Assembly: GCA_029298735.1 (NCBI GenBank)
Contig: JANSLP010000088.1
Coordinates: 1 to 64,000, forward strand
DNA length: 64,000 nucleotides
Origin: Ophiostoma sp. CBS 140.51
Taxonomy: Eukaryota; Ascomycota; Sordariomycetes; Ophiostomatales; Ophiostomataceae
Direction: 5' to 3'
Of the stretch, positions 23,478 through 35,053 are shown in pieces. A model generated the notes under the pieces. It made no database searches. It saw only the letters and a program-made list of their open reading frames with translations, and was not told the DNA's origin. The translations under genes were made by a program, and so were the position numbers. Numbering within the stretch: the stretch's first letter is position 1; each line of letters opens with the position of its first letter.

Positions 23478-24648
23478 ATGATGTCGGAAAATGTAAGGCA
23501 CATCCGACACGGAACAAGACCACATCGACCATATCTCGACATTTGACTGACACACCTCCTTCTGGCAACAGCAGCAGCACTATGATGATGGCCCGGAGTT
23601 GGCCCTCCAGTCATATCCCGAGGTCATCCCACCAGCACCATCGCAGTCGCCCTCCCACGCGTACTCCTTGTCCACCACCCAGCCGCCGAACTCGGGCGGT
23701 GGTGGCTACCCATCACCCTCGTACGCGGCCAGCAAGCCCGAAGATGGCTATATCACGGCAGCCACTGCATCCGTTGTCGGTGTCAACAATGTGGGCATGG
23801 GTGCGGGAGGAGCAGCAGGTTCTGTAGGAGGAGGCGCCGGCATTGACCCGAGGTTTAATCAGCAGCAGTACCACCCACACTTTTACAACCAGCTGGCGAG
23901 CCAAGATAATGCCACGGCCGACAGGACGCCGAGTGACGACGACAACAACATGGCTGACAAGGGAGGAGGCGGCAAGTGGTCAAGTCGCCAGGGCCCCTTT
24001 GGATGCACGGTCCTGGTCTTTGTGCTGTCGATTGTGATTGCCATTCTGGCCGCGGCCGTCGTCGGTCTGGCGGCGGGCACGGGCGTCGAGGCGCATCGGG
24101 CCAACCAAGCGCTGGCTTCGCTGGCCAGCCTTCAAGCCGAACCGCCCAAGGCGACTGCCACTGCGGTGGCGACCTCGTTTGCATCCATCGACAACAATTG
24201 CTCTGTCCAACCGGACACGGTGACAGGCACCATGTATACCTCTTTTCAACGTATGTTCCCACACTCATGGGACTTCTTCTATCCTCTCTATCATCCACAT
24301 GCTTTGATACTAACCACCACTGTAGTACTCGGTCAACAGACGTTCACGATACACTGCAACAAGGATGCTCAAGGTGCTCCCCTGATGTCTCTGTTCACGG
24401 CCGACTTCAACACGTGCATGGACGCCTGTTCCGGCTACAGCAAGGCCTTGCACAAGACCTTCAACGTCACCAACTCCAACACTACGTGCGGCGGTGTCAG
24501 CTTCATCCCGCTCTGGACCAACAAGAAAAACGCCACCTCTGGCCACGCTCCGGGTAACTGCTACCTCAAGCCGACGCCGCAGAACGCCAGTACCCTGCCG
24601 ACACCTAGTATCAGCACCGAGGTGCATGCAGCGATCCTGTCGTCTTAA
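23478..24648 (+). CDS. Single-pass membrane protein with Apple/PAN-like cysteine-rich ectodomain
   Basis: Three exons: 23478-23492 (15 nt, MMSEN), 23572-24250 and 24326-24648, giving 338 residues. Intron 1 is 79 nt (GTAAGG...AACAG). Intron 2 is 75 nt (GTATGT, branch CTAAC, TGTAG), a multiple of three with no stop, so retention stays in frame. The N-terminal ~130 residues are Pro/Gly/Ser/Asn-rich and presumably cytosolic. One transmembrane helix follows (VLVFVLSIVIAILAAAVVGLAAG). The C-terminal part has six or more Cys and N-glycosylation sequons (NVTNSNTT, NAS), in the pattern C-x-K...FNTCMDACSGY...TTCGGVSF...GNCYLKP typical of fungal Apple/PAN-like modules. These are common in ascomycetes and function is unknown; adhesion or wall sensing are guesses. 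The topology is inferred. Confidence 0.8.
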
Positions 24649-27600
24649 TGAGTCAGTATTCTAGACACTTGTGCTGCCAACTTGGATCCTCCAACTACCA
24701 GTTACTCACTTGATGTGGTGACATCCTCTCGCTTTTCTTCATCATATATTGATTTGCACAGCACTGTGCTGTGTTCTTCCGGGACACTCTGTTCCACTCT
24801 TACCCTTTTGTTTTGTTGTTTCCTTCTTTACTGTTTTTTTCTTATCCCAGGACGCCTCAAACAATTGAGTTTCCGTCCTATTAGCTCGTTGTCAATATAC
24901 CCCCTAATTTTTAAACGCGGTGTCTCGGCCCGTTGTATGTTGCTTTGTTGCTTCAACTTCGAGAGCAAGAGTTATGTTGTGCTGTTCTTTGTCCGATCGG
25001 AGCGGGTTGTGTCGGCTTGTATGATGGCTGATCTGTGGTCTTCGTCCACGAGTGTGGCTGGTGTGCAATCTTCGGGAGAATGAATATTCGCTGCGTTCAA
25101 TAAACTTCTCACGGGTTCTGTTCGCGTGCGGCGGCAGGCTGCAGCTGTCTTATTATTTTATTGCGCTGTCTTGAACACTTTGTGGACGAAGCAGTGGGCG
25201 GAAACGAATACCGTGGTGCGGGACACAAGGCTCGCACGCCTCGCAGGTTGATTTCCTTTTCTGTCCAAATCGGGATATCGTTCGGGGGGAAGGGCAAAGG
25301 CGTGGTCATTGACATTGACTGGCATGGATTGGCAGAGAAGACACGTCCTGGCTGGTTAGTTCCAGACCGCCATTTGCACTTGCAAGAAAAGAAAAAAGAA
25401 AGATCTGGAGAAAGGAAACTCGGGGTTTCCCAGGCCGCGAGCCGCGCACGGAGGAGCCACCCGGCTGCGACGCTCGTCTAGTTAGCCTGCATGGACGATT
25501 GTTCCTAGGTCCGTACGACATTTCTTGTGCTTCTTTCTCATGGGTGCAGATTCATGGTATTCATATTGGCGGACGAACAACAAGACCAGGATTTCGAGGT
25601 GGTGTGCATTGGATCAAGGCGGGCCTGCGGCTTCGGACCGCCCACATTAAAGGCGACCGAGGGCCCTGTGGCTGCAGCTGGGGATTAGCTTCGACGATGG
25701 ATTGGGAAACCCCATCCGACTGCTGAAGCTGGCGGTCTTCAAACCCTTGGTCTGATGCAGGTGGGATATAATTACACGGTAATAATAATATTTTGTACTC
25801 ATAGGTTGTCGTTGTTTTCGTTTCCGTACAAAACAAGTAATTAACTATCATCTCGTTCGTCTGTTGTAACACCCTGATATTTTCAGAGTGGCTCGAGTGG
25901 GATAGTGGGATTTGCGGGGGAGAATTGACCGGGTTTAAGTTGTGATAGATTGTGATAGAGCAGCAAAAATATGGGCTGGGGCACCCCAGTCTCCAGCCCC
26001 TCAACAAAGGCTGAGAGAGGGACAGGCAAAGAGGCAAATTGACAAGACGTCGAAAGTCTGTACGAGTCCTGCATATGTCCTGGTGTCAGACGGCCCATTT
26101 CCAGGCCGACATCTTGCTGCCATCTTGACCTGCTTCTCGGTCACTTTTGCTGTCTTTTGCTGAGTGAGAAACTGTTGCATCAATAAATCGAATGTATCAT
26201 ATGTCGAGAGAGGGGAGAGAATGCTTCGTGCAGAACAGTGCTTGTCAAAGGGTTCAGGGATCACAGCCGACAGAACTGGTGGTGCTTCGTGCATACGTCG
26301 TGGGCTCGGTAGGTTGTCTTTATGGGGTGGGGAGGGTGGGAAAAGGGGCGGGATGATCAGATCTTTTTGAGAGCCTGGCAGATGCCTCTTTAATGTACGA
26401 CGTTCGACACACGACATACGCGCGAGGAAAGCACGACCGTACATACACCAGTAGTGTGACTTATTATTATTCCTCCGTAACGTGGGACGCACGACAGTTG
26501 CCTTTAGGGGCATTTCGTACCGCTGATGAGATAGGAAGGGGCGACCAAGGGCGTGCCAGGCGAGGAAGGCGTTGACGTCCTGCTTGTCCGACCCGTCGTG
26601 AGCACCTTCTGGCAAATCTCCGGCGCTGAACCGCGCCTTCCCTTGCACGAAATAAACCTCCAACAAACGACAAGAACCAGATCGCTCCTGCTGCAGAAAA
26701 ACAGCGCTACCCGAGTCGGTGCAATCTTTCTCTGGGAAAGTCTGGCTCGATCAGTGTTGCTCCTTCCTGGTTGGTCCGTTTTGTCGTACTGTTCACACTG
26801 TCGAAAACCGGCAGAGAGCCTCGCCAAGTGGGCACAGTTTGCGGCGAATCTATCCGCACATGCGGCCGGCTTGCGGAGTCCTTGTGAAGATGGGGGGGCA
26901 CTTGGCGTGTTCCATTGTCCTTCTGCACGCAAAATGTCGATGCAGGAGTGGGTCACCGCGCCCTTTCGTTGACAACCTCGCAGACCGTAGCCCCACTTTT
27001 GACAAGACTGCTCCTCTCGCTTTCTTCTTCCTCCTTCTTTCCTCGTACTGGCCTGGCCGCTATAGAGGGAAACAGCACTGTGCAGGGACTAGTTTTTCAA
27101 CACAGCCAAGGCAAGAACGACAGCCGCTCTTACCTCCTCACCACGGCCTCGCCGTGCATGCTTCTGTCGTCTTCGACTGCTCCTTCTCATTGTGTGTGTG
27201 CAAGTTGTTATGTTCTGAGTAGTTCCTGCCTTGTAGGCATATCTTTTGCTATTGGCAGCCGGTTTCTTTTTCTTTTCTGCACATCTCTCTATTTTCTCCC
27301 TCGCAATTATCTTGTATCTTTCTTTTACTTTCAATTTTCTTTGTTTTCTTCATCCACCATCCCATCGTCGTTTTTGCGTTTGTGTGTATTTTTTGCTTTT
27401 GTCTGTTTCGGCCTGGATTTAAAAGTCCAGGTTGAAAAAGACAGTAGTGGGAACAGCCCTATATATCCCAATCAGGAAGGGGCGATTGCCTCATTCACAA
27501 CTTCCTTCAACTTATTACTCAACTCTTGTTTCGTGGCCCCAGCCAACGTCACTCGCTCTTGCCAAAGGGCGTCGCACTTCGGACAACCGAACGTCGTCAA

Positions 27601-27830
27601 CCTTATCCCCCCTATCTACTCTTTCCCGCCCAGAGCCGTTTGGGCCTGGCTTTTCGTTTACCTCACATCTTACTCATTTGACACTTGACACATTGACACA
27701 TTGACACATTTCCCTACGCTTCCTCTGGGGCTTGTCATACGCCCTTTGCCTATTGTCATTTCTTAGCTAGCGTTCGTTGTACGCCTTCTCTTCTTCTCAC
27801 CCTTGAACACGCACGCCCTGTGGCAACAGC
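24649..27830. other. Intergenic: long upstream region of the homeodomain/C2H2 gene
   Basis: About 3.2 kb without a supportable gene. The final ~400 bp looks like promoter and leader: TATATAT at 27460-27466, CCAAT at 27468-27472, then T/C-rich sequence and a short tandem TTGACACA array (27678-27710). Open frames of 150-257 codons in this stretch are compositionally odd and lack domains. Confidence 0.5.
27678..27710 (+). repeat. Short tandem TTGACACA repeat in 5' leader
   Basis: Four adjacent 7-8 bp copies of TTGACAC(A), about 120-150 bp before the ATG of the multi-domain regulator. Could be a simple-sequence array in the 5' UTR or a repeated binding site. Confidence 0.8.
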
Positions 27831-30800
27831 ATGCCCGTGATCCCCGAAGAGTACGAGGGCTCTTCTGACGGCGACATGGACAACTTTGTCAACTGGGATG
27901 CGTCTGCAGGCGCTGCTGAGGGCATGGTGGACGGCCACGATGTGGTCTGCTTGCCGACGGATGTCGAGCCTATCTTCCCTGATCAGGCCCTTGACGCCCA
28001 TCATCTACTGGTCTCGCCTCAGCTTCAGCAGATGAACGACAGGGAGGCTTCTCTTCTGTTTGAAAACCCAGACGCCGACGACTTCTCATTCTGGGCCCTC
28101 GAGCACTACGAACAGAGCAACAACATGCTTGCTGGTCTCGGTCTTAGGGGCCAAGACATCACTGCCACCGCTCCCATCACAGAGACGGATGTCGCGGTCG
28201 AGGCTCTCTTGAACTCGACTGCTTCCACCATGCCTGTTGACCAGGCCAACGACCTCTTCCCTGCTGGCCTGTACGGTGTTCCGGACGAGCCATGTGCACA
28301 CTGCAAACTCGGTGGTTACCAGTGCAAAACGATCCAGGAAGGTAGCTACAAAGGTTACTGCACGAGCTGCGTCGCTTTGCGGTGCGAGTGCAGCTTCGGT
28401 CTCGCATGTGGTGGCCCCGTGCCCACCGACGTCTCTTTCCCTTCCAACCCATGGCCTGTGATGGGCGCTCATCCAGACCCAATTCGCCACGACGAAGACA
28501 TGGATGCCGTTACACGGCTCTCTCCCAAGGCTTCAGGTGTTCCTGCTACTGCCGACGTGCCTGAACTTGCTGCTCCCAGCAGCCCGAAGGGCTTTGCAGC
28601 AGCACAGCCCAAGCTTGGTGCTCGCTTCTCTCGGGAGTCTGTACGGATTCTCAAAAACTGGGTGTCGACTCACAGCCGGCATCCTTACCCAACCGAGGAG
28701 GAGAAGGAGTCGCTGCAGCGCTTGACGGGCCTTAACAAGACCCAGATCTCCAACTGGCTGGCCAATGCCCGGCGTCGGGGCAAAATCCCCACCACCCGAT
28801 CGACATCGCCGCATGTGCGCAACACCTACTCCGGCCCCAACACGGTTGGTGCCATTGATATCCCCCAGCCGCGCCGGAGTGGTACGCCTTCGCCATTTGA
28901 TCGCCGGCCACAGACGTTTGAGAACATTCCTCTACAACGTTGGGCGAACTCACCGCCCGAGAACGAACCGGCGTCCGTCACTGATATTGCCCGCGCCATT
29001 ACCTCATCGGCTTCGGCTATTTCGTCTGGTCTCAATAGTCCACTCAGTCTCAACTTTACCGACGACGGCTCGGGCCGCTCGCTGTTCAACGGCTCGTCGG
29101 CCAGCAGTTTGGGCACGTCGCAGTCCAGTGGCACGGGCTCGTTTGCCTCTGCCTTCTCGCACGCCTCGCGCAACTCGTTTGGCTCCACATTCAGCTCTTT
29201 GGGCCGTGGCCGGAGGCGGCGGAGGCGGCGCTCGGCGCCCACTCACGGTGTCGGTAGCTCCGGTGACCGCGAAGACAAGAAGATGGAGAAGAAACTCAGT
29301 CGGCAGGCTGCCAAACTTGCCGAAGCCACCCGCAGCGGACCCACACCTCTCATTGCACCGCTCAAAACCTACCAATGCACGTTCTGTACCGAAACGTTCA
29401 AAACCAAACACGACTGGCAGAGACACGAGAAGTCGCTGCATCTGTCGCTGGAGCGGTGGGTGTGCACGCCGCAAGGTGCGACCGCCATCAACCCAGAGAC
29501 TAAGCAAGTCTGCTGTGTGTTCTGTGGCGAGGTCGAGCCTGATGCAGAGCATATTGAGTCGCACAACTTTGCTGCTTGCCAGGAGCGCGCACTGGGCGAC
29601 CGGACCTTTTACCGGAAGGACCACTTGCGGCAGCATCTGAAGCTTGTCCACAGCGTCAAGTTTATGAGCTGGTCCATGGAACAGTGGAAGGTGGCGACTC
29701 CTGAGATCCGGTCCCGATGCGGTTTCTGTGGCATTGTCATGGACACGTGGACGTTCCGAGTTGATCATCTGGCCGAGCACTTCAAGACTGGTCGCACGAT
29801 GGCTGACTGGAAGGGTGACTGGGGTTTCGAAAAGCCTGTATTGGAGATGGTCGAGAACTCTATTCCCCCGTACCTCATTCACGACGAGCGCAACTCTCCC
29901 TTGCCGTTCAGCGCAACGTCGCAGTCACCTGGCAGTCCCAGGAATGCTTACGAGCTGTTCCGCGGCGAGCTGGCGTACTGGATCCAGCACCAGCAGGACA
30001 AGCTCAACACAGTCACGGACCAGGAAATGCGGGTAGAGGCGTGTCGGATTGTTTATGCGGCCGAAATCAGCATAAGCTCCAGCCGCGACAACCCATCCTG
30101 GCTGCGCGATCTTGTTATGGACGACGAGAACTGTGCACAGCGTGCACGTATGAGCCCGATCCGGACACAAGCCGAAAGCCGCATGGCAGCGATGCGTATC
30201 AACGGCCAGGAGTCTGTGTTTGACTTGTGCCCACTCGAGACTGCTCTCCACGAGTTTGTCCGAGACCGATCCCAGCTCGGATTAACCCCCATGGACTCGG
30301 AGCTGCAGGTGGTGGCGTGCGATCTCATCCGAAAGATGGAGATTCAGCTTATTGAGGGCCCCGGAGAGTCTATCAGCACGCGCATCACGACGGAGAAGAA
30401 GATTGCTGAGTTCTGGCTGCGGCTGATCAAGGGTTCCACTAGATGGCTCGCGGCATTCCGCAAGCGGGCCCATCTTCCCCGGTCCGACGCCATTGCCGAC
30501 GAGGCTCGCCGGCCTGTGGACGATCCCAGCAACATTGATGCCACCATCCACAACTACACGCGCCTAGAGGCCGAGTTGGCCGACTATGTGCGGCTGCAGC
30601 GCGAGGCGGGCGAGATCACGCCGGACGATACAACTCTGCAGCGGCAGGCGCGCCTCATCATCTATGATCACGATGACGGCTGGAACCAGACGGCCGCAGA
30701 CGACCCGCAGTGGCTGGAGGCGTTTAAGAACCGGCACATTGTTAAGGCGTTCCCCACGACGACGCTCCGCCGCTCTACCTCTACGAGCAACAGCAGTGGC

Positions 30801-31934
30801 AGCGTCCACAGCAGCAGCCAGAGCGGCCGCCCGCAGCATAGCCCGAACCTGCTTGTGCCGTCGCCCTTCTTCCTCAACGACACGAACTGTTACCGTCGTC
30901 TGGCTCGGGAGCTGACGCGCTTTGCCAACATGGTGATGTCGCCCAACAACCCCAACTGCCACGTGCCCACGGACGACGAGCTGCAGCACCAGGCGCGGTG
31001 GATTCTCTACGACGAGTATGTGACCTTCTTGTGCCCGATTCTTCTCTCCTTCCCTTTATACAATTACTAACGTTTCCTTAGTGACGACCCGTGGAACCAA
31101 ACGGCGGCCGACAACGCGGAGTGGCTGATGCGATTCAAACGCGATGTTGGCATCCTGCCGTCCGAGGATGGTCCTGGTCTGCCGATAGAGAACACAGCCT
31201 GGAACGTGTCTCAGGGCGGTACGGGCTTCGCACCGCCGTACTGTTTCCCGAAGACGCCGCTGGCGCCGTTCCCGTCGTCGGCGGAAGAGGGGGCTGGCGA
31301 TGCGGGCAGCGGTTCCAGCCACGCTTCGGTGATGCAGCTGCAGAACCCGCCGACGATGCACGGCATCGAGTTTGAGCTGACGTCCGAGACGGCCAACAAG
31401 TACCTGCAGTCATTCATGACGCGCTACGCCAAACCTGCGACGGTCTTCTGTTCCCGTGAGCTGGAGAATGGCCTGACCGACTACGTTCGCACGACCGTGG
31501 TCCAGAACGGCCAGTCATTCCCTGATGACAACGCTCTGCGTGCCAAGGCGTGCGAGATTCTTGGTTGCACTGCTCAGCATGGCACGCCGGCCGACGACAA
31601 GGAGCTGCTGGGCAAGTTCAAGGACATGGTCAGGGGCATGCTGACAATCGACCAGACGCAGCAAACTGTGACGGAGCTGCCGACGATGCCCGAGGTGTTT
31701 GATATGAACATTGGCGACATCAAAACCGTGGCGATTACCAACAACAACATTAACAACAACATCCAGAACATCAACAGCATGCCACTTGACATGAGCGGAA
31801 TGAACAGCATGAACGACATGAACATGAACGTCGACCTGAACCTGGATTCGGTGACGCAGGAGGACATGGACAATCTGTTCCAAGACATGAACTTTCAGTT
31901 TGACGACGGCGTTGATTTTATCAACGGACATTGA
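27831..31934 (+). CDS. Large homeodomain / C2H2 zinc-finger regulator with Zn2Cys6-like cluster and tandem HTH-like repeats
   Basis: Two exons, 27831-31015 and 31082-31934, with a 66-nt intron (GTATGT, branch CTAAC, TTAG), giving 1345 residues. Domains in order: an acidic N-terminus; a Cys cluster at about 155-190 spaced C-x2-C-x6-C-x11-C-x2-C-x6-C, exactly Zn2Cys6 spacing but without the usual basic residues; and a KN/TALE-type homeodomain at about 265-322 (HPYPTEEEKESLQRLTGLNKTQISNWLANARRR). A Ser-rich linker and C2H2-type fingers at about 513-655 follow (C-x2-C-x12-H-x4-H, a degenerate middle finger, C-x2-C-x12-H-x3-H). Then come about five diverged ~105-residue repeats starting near 703, 806, 913, 1019 and 1183. 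Repeat core: L-x2-YV, P-x-D-x2-LQ-x-QAR, DDPWNQTAAD, WL-x2-FK. The tail is Asn/Met-rich and acidic. Homeobox plus C2H2 proteins are known in filamentous fungi; targets are unknown. Nuclear location is inferred. Confidence 0.88.
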
Positions 31935-32680
31935 TTTGGAGATGAGATTTAAGGAATATAAGTTTTTTTTGGGTTGCTGTTTGGTTTGTTGACTTGCAAA
32001 CGGGCGGGCAAACACATTGACGAGTTCTGCGGTTTATGTGTGCATATTTTTGCTATTTTGTTATTTTTCTGCATGGGATATGCTTTTTGGGACTGTTTTT
32101 AATGATACCGGAATACTGGGAAATACAATCACCTTACTCTTTAATCGAAAGTGTGTAGACTGTTCATTGTCTTTGTGCTGTGTCGTTTGCTGTGTGGTTC
32201 ATCTTCTATATAGGGCACAGTGTCAGAATATTGTGCTACTGTAAAGTTTTGCTGTAACTGTAGCCTTTATTTGTGCTATGTTACCTACTGTGTGAACACG
32301 GTGCGAGAATGGCTAATCGCAAAACGTTATCGCGCCTGCTGCTTAGGTGGGAAAATCCAGTCCCTGCGCTTGCCCCATAGAAAGTTGGAACTACATCTTG
32401 AGGCAACCAAACGACGACTACACACGACGACGCGCCATTTGACGACATCCACGCAGCGGGCGACCATTATACCACATTGCGACGACATTTATTGGGCGCG
32501 AGAGTCTATCTTTTATCTTCATCTTCATCTATTAAAATCGGTGCGCGCAACTACCTGGACCCACGCTTTTCTTCGATCTCGACGACCGCGACGACGGCGC
32601 GCGACACTCCTCTCGAGACTTAAGAACTACACGACGACCACCAGCACACGCGCCGACGCCGGTACGACACGTTATTCGCC
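31935..32680. other. Intergenic: homeodomain gene 3' flank and LEA1 promoter
   Basis: AT-rich 3' flank to about 32300, then C/A-rich sequence up to the LEA1 ATG. No gene seen. Confidence 0.6.
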
Positions 32681-33715
32681 ATGCGGTTGACGGCAGAATT
32701 GATCAATGGGTCGCTGTCATACCTGAACCCGCTCAAGGAGCGCGAGCTCGACTTACGAGGTGGGTTTATCTGGACACATGACTGAAAAGAAGATGCGAGG
32801 GAGGGTCTACGATTCCTATTTGTGGCACCTCCTTTTGCTTCCCTTGTTTTGCTACACTTTTTCCAAGTTTCAGAAGAGCAGAGTTGATAGCAAATTTCTT
32901 TATTTTTTTTTCGGCCCGACAGGAAACAGAATCGTCGCCATTGAGAATCTTGGTGCCGCAGGCGTGAGTTTTCCTTCTTCCCCAGCTCTTACAGATTGTC
33001 CACCACTGACCCCTCCAGCCCCAAGATGCCATCGACTTGACCGACAACGACATCCAGGTGCTCGGCAACTTCCCGCTGACGCCCCGCCTCCGCACACTGC
33101 TGCTGGCGCGCAACCGGATCGCCGCCATCCAGCCCGACTTGGCCAACGCCGTGCCCAACCTGACCTGCCTGGCTCTTGCCTCCAACCAGCTCGCCGAGCT
33201 GGCTGACCTCGACCCGCTGGCCCGCCTCGGCCGACTCACACACCTGGTGCTGCTCGACAACCCCGTGACGAAGCGCGAAAAGTACCGGTACTGGGTGATT
33301 TGGCGGTGCCCGACCGTGCGGTTCCTGGATTTCCAAAAGGTCAAGGACGCCGAGCGGAGCAAAGCTGAGGAGCTGTTTGGAACACACATTCTGCCGACCG
33401 AGTTGGCGAGGAAGGTCAGTCGCCCCACACCGTGCTCTTTTTATATTGAATTCACCGCTAACTTGTTAGATCATGGGCGTCAAGTCCAAGAAGTTTGACG
33501 TTGTGTTGGGCTCCAACCGGGGCACGTCCAACGGTGCGTCCGACGCTGCACCGTCGAAACTATCGCGGATCAAGCTGTCGGACGCCGAAAAGAAGCGTCT
33601 GCAAGAGCGTATCCGTACGGCCACGAGCCTCGACGAGATTGCGCGTCTGGAGAAGGAGCTGCAGGAGGGCCGTGTTCCTGCAGGCATCTCAGCCGGAGAT
33701 GCCATGGAGGAGTAG
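32681..33715 (+). CDS. LEA1: U2 snRNP component A' (Lea1)
   Basis: Leucine-rich-repeat protein that binds U2 B'' and stem-loop IV of U2 snRNA in the spliceosome; nuclear. Four exons: 32681-32759, 32923-32963 (41 nt), 33019-33414 and 33470-33715, total 253 residues. Introns are 163, 55 and 55 nt with GTGGGT, GTGAGT and GTCAGT donors; all junctions restore frame. Hallmarks: MRLTAELINGSLSYLNPLKERELDLRG at the N-terminus (split by intron 1), then NRIVAIENLGAAG, AIDLTDNDIQVL, LLLARNRI, LALASNQL, and the LRR cap HLVLLDNPVTKREKYRYWVIWRCP...RFLDFQKVK. The C-terminal Lys/Glu-rich helix (EKKRLQERIRTATSLDEIARLEKELQ, positions about 33580-33660) is typical. Start chosen because it gives the conserved MRLT sequence. 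Confidence 0.96.
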
Positions 33716-34272
33716 TGTGGTTGGATGCAAAATAAGGGGATATGACTTGCTTCTTTTATTTTTGTGATTTACGGAGGGGACATGGCGTTAACGGCGTGAT
33801 TGATGTTGCACATTTTTTCAAGATCTTTGGACATAAAAAGGGGTGACCTTGTTACCAGATGTAATACAACATACACATGTGTTGAGCGAGATAAATGCGT
33901 CTTCAGTTGGAGAAAAGGTTCATGAGGTGATGAGTGTGTACAGTATGCATTGAATCACAGTTGGCACAATAATTAAGAGTCAAGAACGCAGATGCTGCAA
34001 TAGTAAGGACCTCTCAAATATACACAAACGGCCAGTGCTTCCAAGATGCAATCTGAACAAAACAGATGAGGACGTAAAGAAGACGTGAAGAGACGTACAA
34101 AATACAGTTGGTAATAGATACATACATGAACAACGACGGATAAACCAAATCACAGAGAAGGGTTCCTCTACTTTCCTGCTAGTACACCTTCACCAACTTG
34201 CGTGCCCCCTTTAACATTACTCGGGTATTTCATTCTCCATCTTTCCTTCTCTTTCTCGATGTCTACCTCCCC
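33716..34272. other. Intergenic between convergent LEA1 and Cue1-like genes
   Basis: AT-rich shared 3' flank; no gene or RNA recognised. Confidence 0.6.
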
Positions 34273-35053
34273 TCAGGAACTTGTCGACGCTCCACCAGCC
34301 GCTTCTGCCGCCTTTGCCTTTTCGGCCGCCAGTTTGGCCTCCATCTTTCGCCGTGCCTCCAAGATCATGTCGTCGCGGCGCTTCTTGAGCATATTTTGCC
34401 GTTCGTCGCGGTTGCTGCTCCAGTTCTTGGTCTTGCCGGTTGAGGGAGATGGCGAGGGTGTGAATGGCGTGGGAGAGTCAGCGCCAGATGCCTCGGCGAC
34501 CTTATTTTCAAGTTTGTAGCGCTGGATCAGACTCGGCTGGCTCGACTTGGCGGCGGACGATGCACCGGCGGCACCACCGGCGGCGGCGCTGGCGCTGGGG
34601 CGACTCGGAGGTGCAGGAGGCTGGAACGTAACGGGGGGCTAAAAAGGAGCCGTTAGTATTGAACGTTACTCTCGACTCATTCATCCTGCCATGCTGGGAA
34701 TGACTTACTGTATCCAACCGCCCCGAGAGAATGCGCTCGGTGGTGGCGGCGACATTGACGTTATTGCGGCGCAGATCCCACCAGACCTCGCGGCGGTCGG
34801 CATAGGGGAAAATCTGCTGGATGTGCTCGACAGCTGCCTCTATGCGGCGGTCCTGTGCCTCAGCACGCCGCTGGTCTCGTGACTGGCCGCCCGCACCGGC
34901 ACCGGCAGCAGCAGCACCCCGTGCGCTGGCTTCGGAGGAGCCGCGTGCACCATTTGTCGGCGACGATCCGCGGAAGAAGAAGTGGCGGATAATAAAGCCC
35001 GAGACGACCAAGATGAGGACGAGCGACGGGACGTTGATCTCGTCGTTTGCCAT
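34273..35053 (-). CDS. Cue1-like ER membrane protein with CUE domain
   Basis: Two exons, 35053-34709 and 34638-34273, intron 34708-34639 (70 nt, GTAAGT, branch CTAAC, TTTAG), giving 236 residues. Yeast Cue1 anchors the E2 Ubc7 at the ER membrane and stimulates ubiquitin chain growth in ER-associated degradation. Seen: an N-terminal hydrophobic helix (VPSLVLILVVSGFIIRHFFF), an Ala/Gly linker, a CUE domain at about residues 70-112 (AVEHIQQIFPYADRREVWWDL, then NVAATTERILSGRL), a Pro/Ala/Ser linker, a short RYKLENKV segment and a charged C-terminal helix (DERQNMLKKRRDDMILEARR) that sits where the Ubc7-binding region of Cue1 lies. The single-pass layout and order match Cue1; a different CUE adaptor cannot be fully excluded. 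Confidence 0.82.

Noticed and set aside
26001..26666. 221-codon minus-strand open frame
   Set aside because: No recognisable domain, atypical codon use compared with neighbours.
26915..27688. 257-codon plus-strand open frame before the homeodomain gene
   Set aside because: Phe/Ser/Leu-rich translation of a pyrimidine-rich leader; includes the likely promoter.
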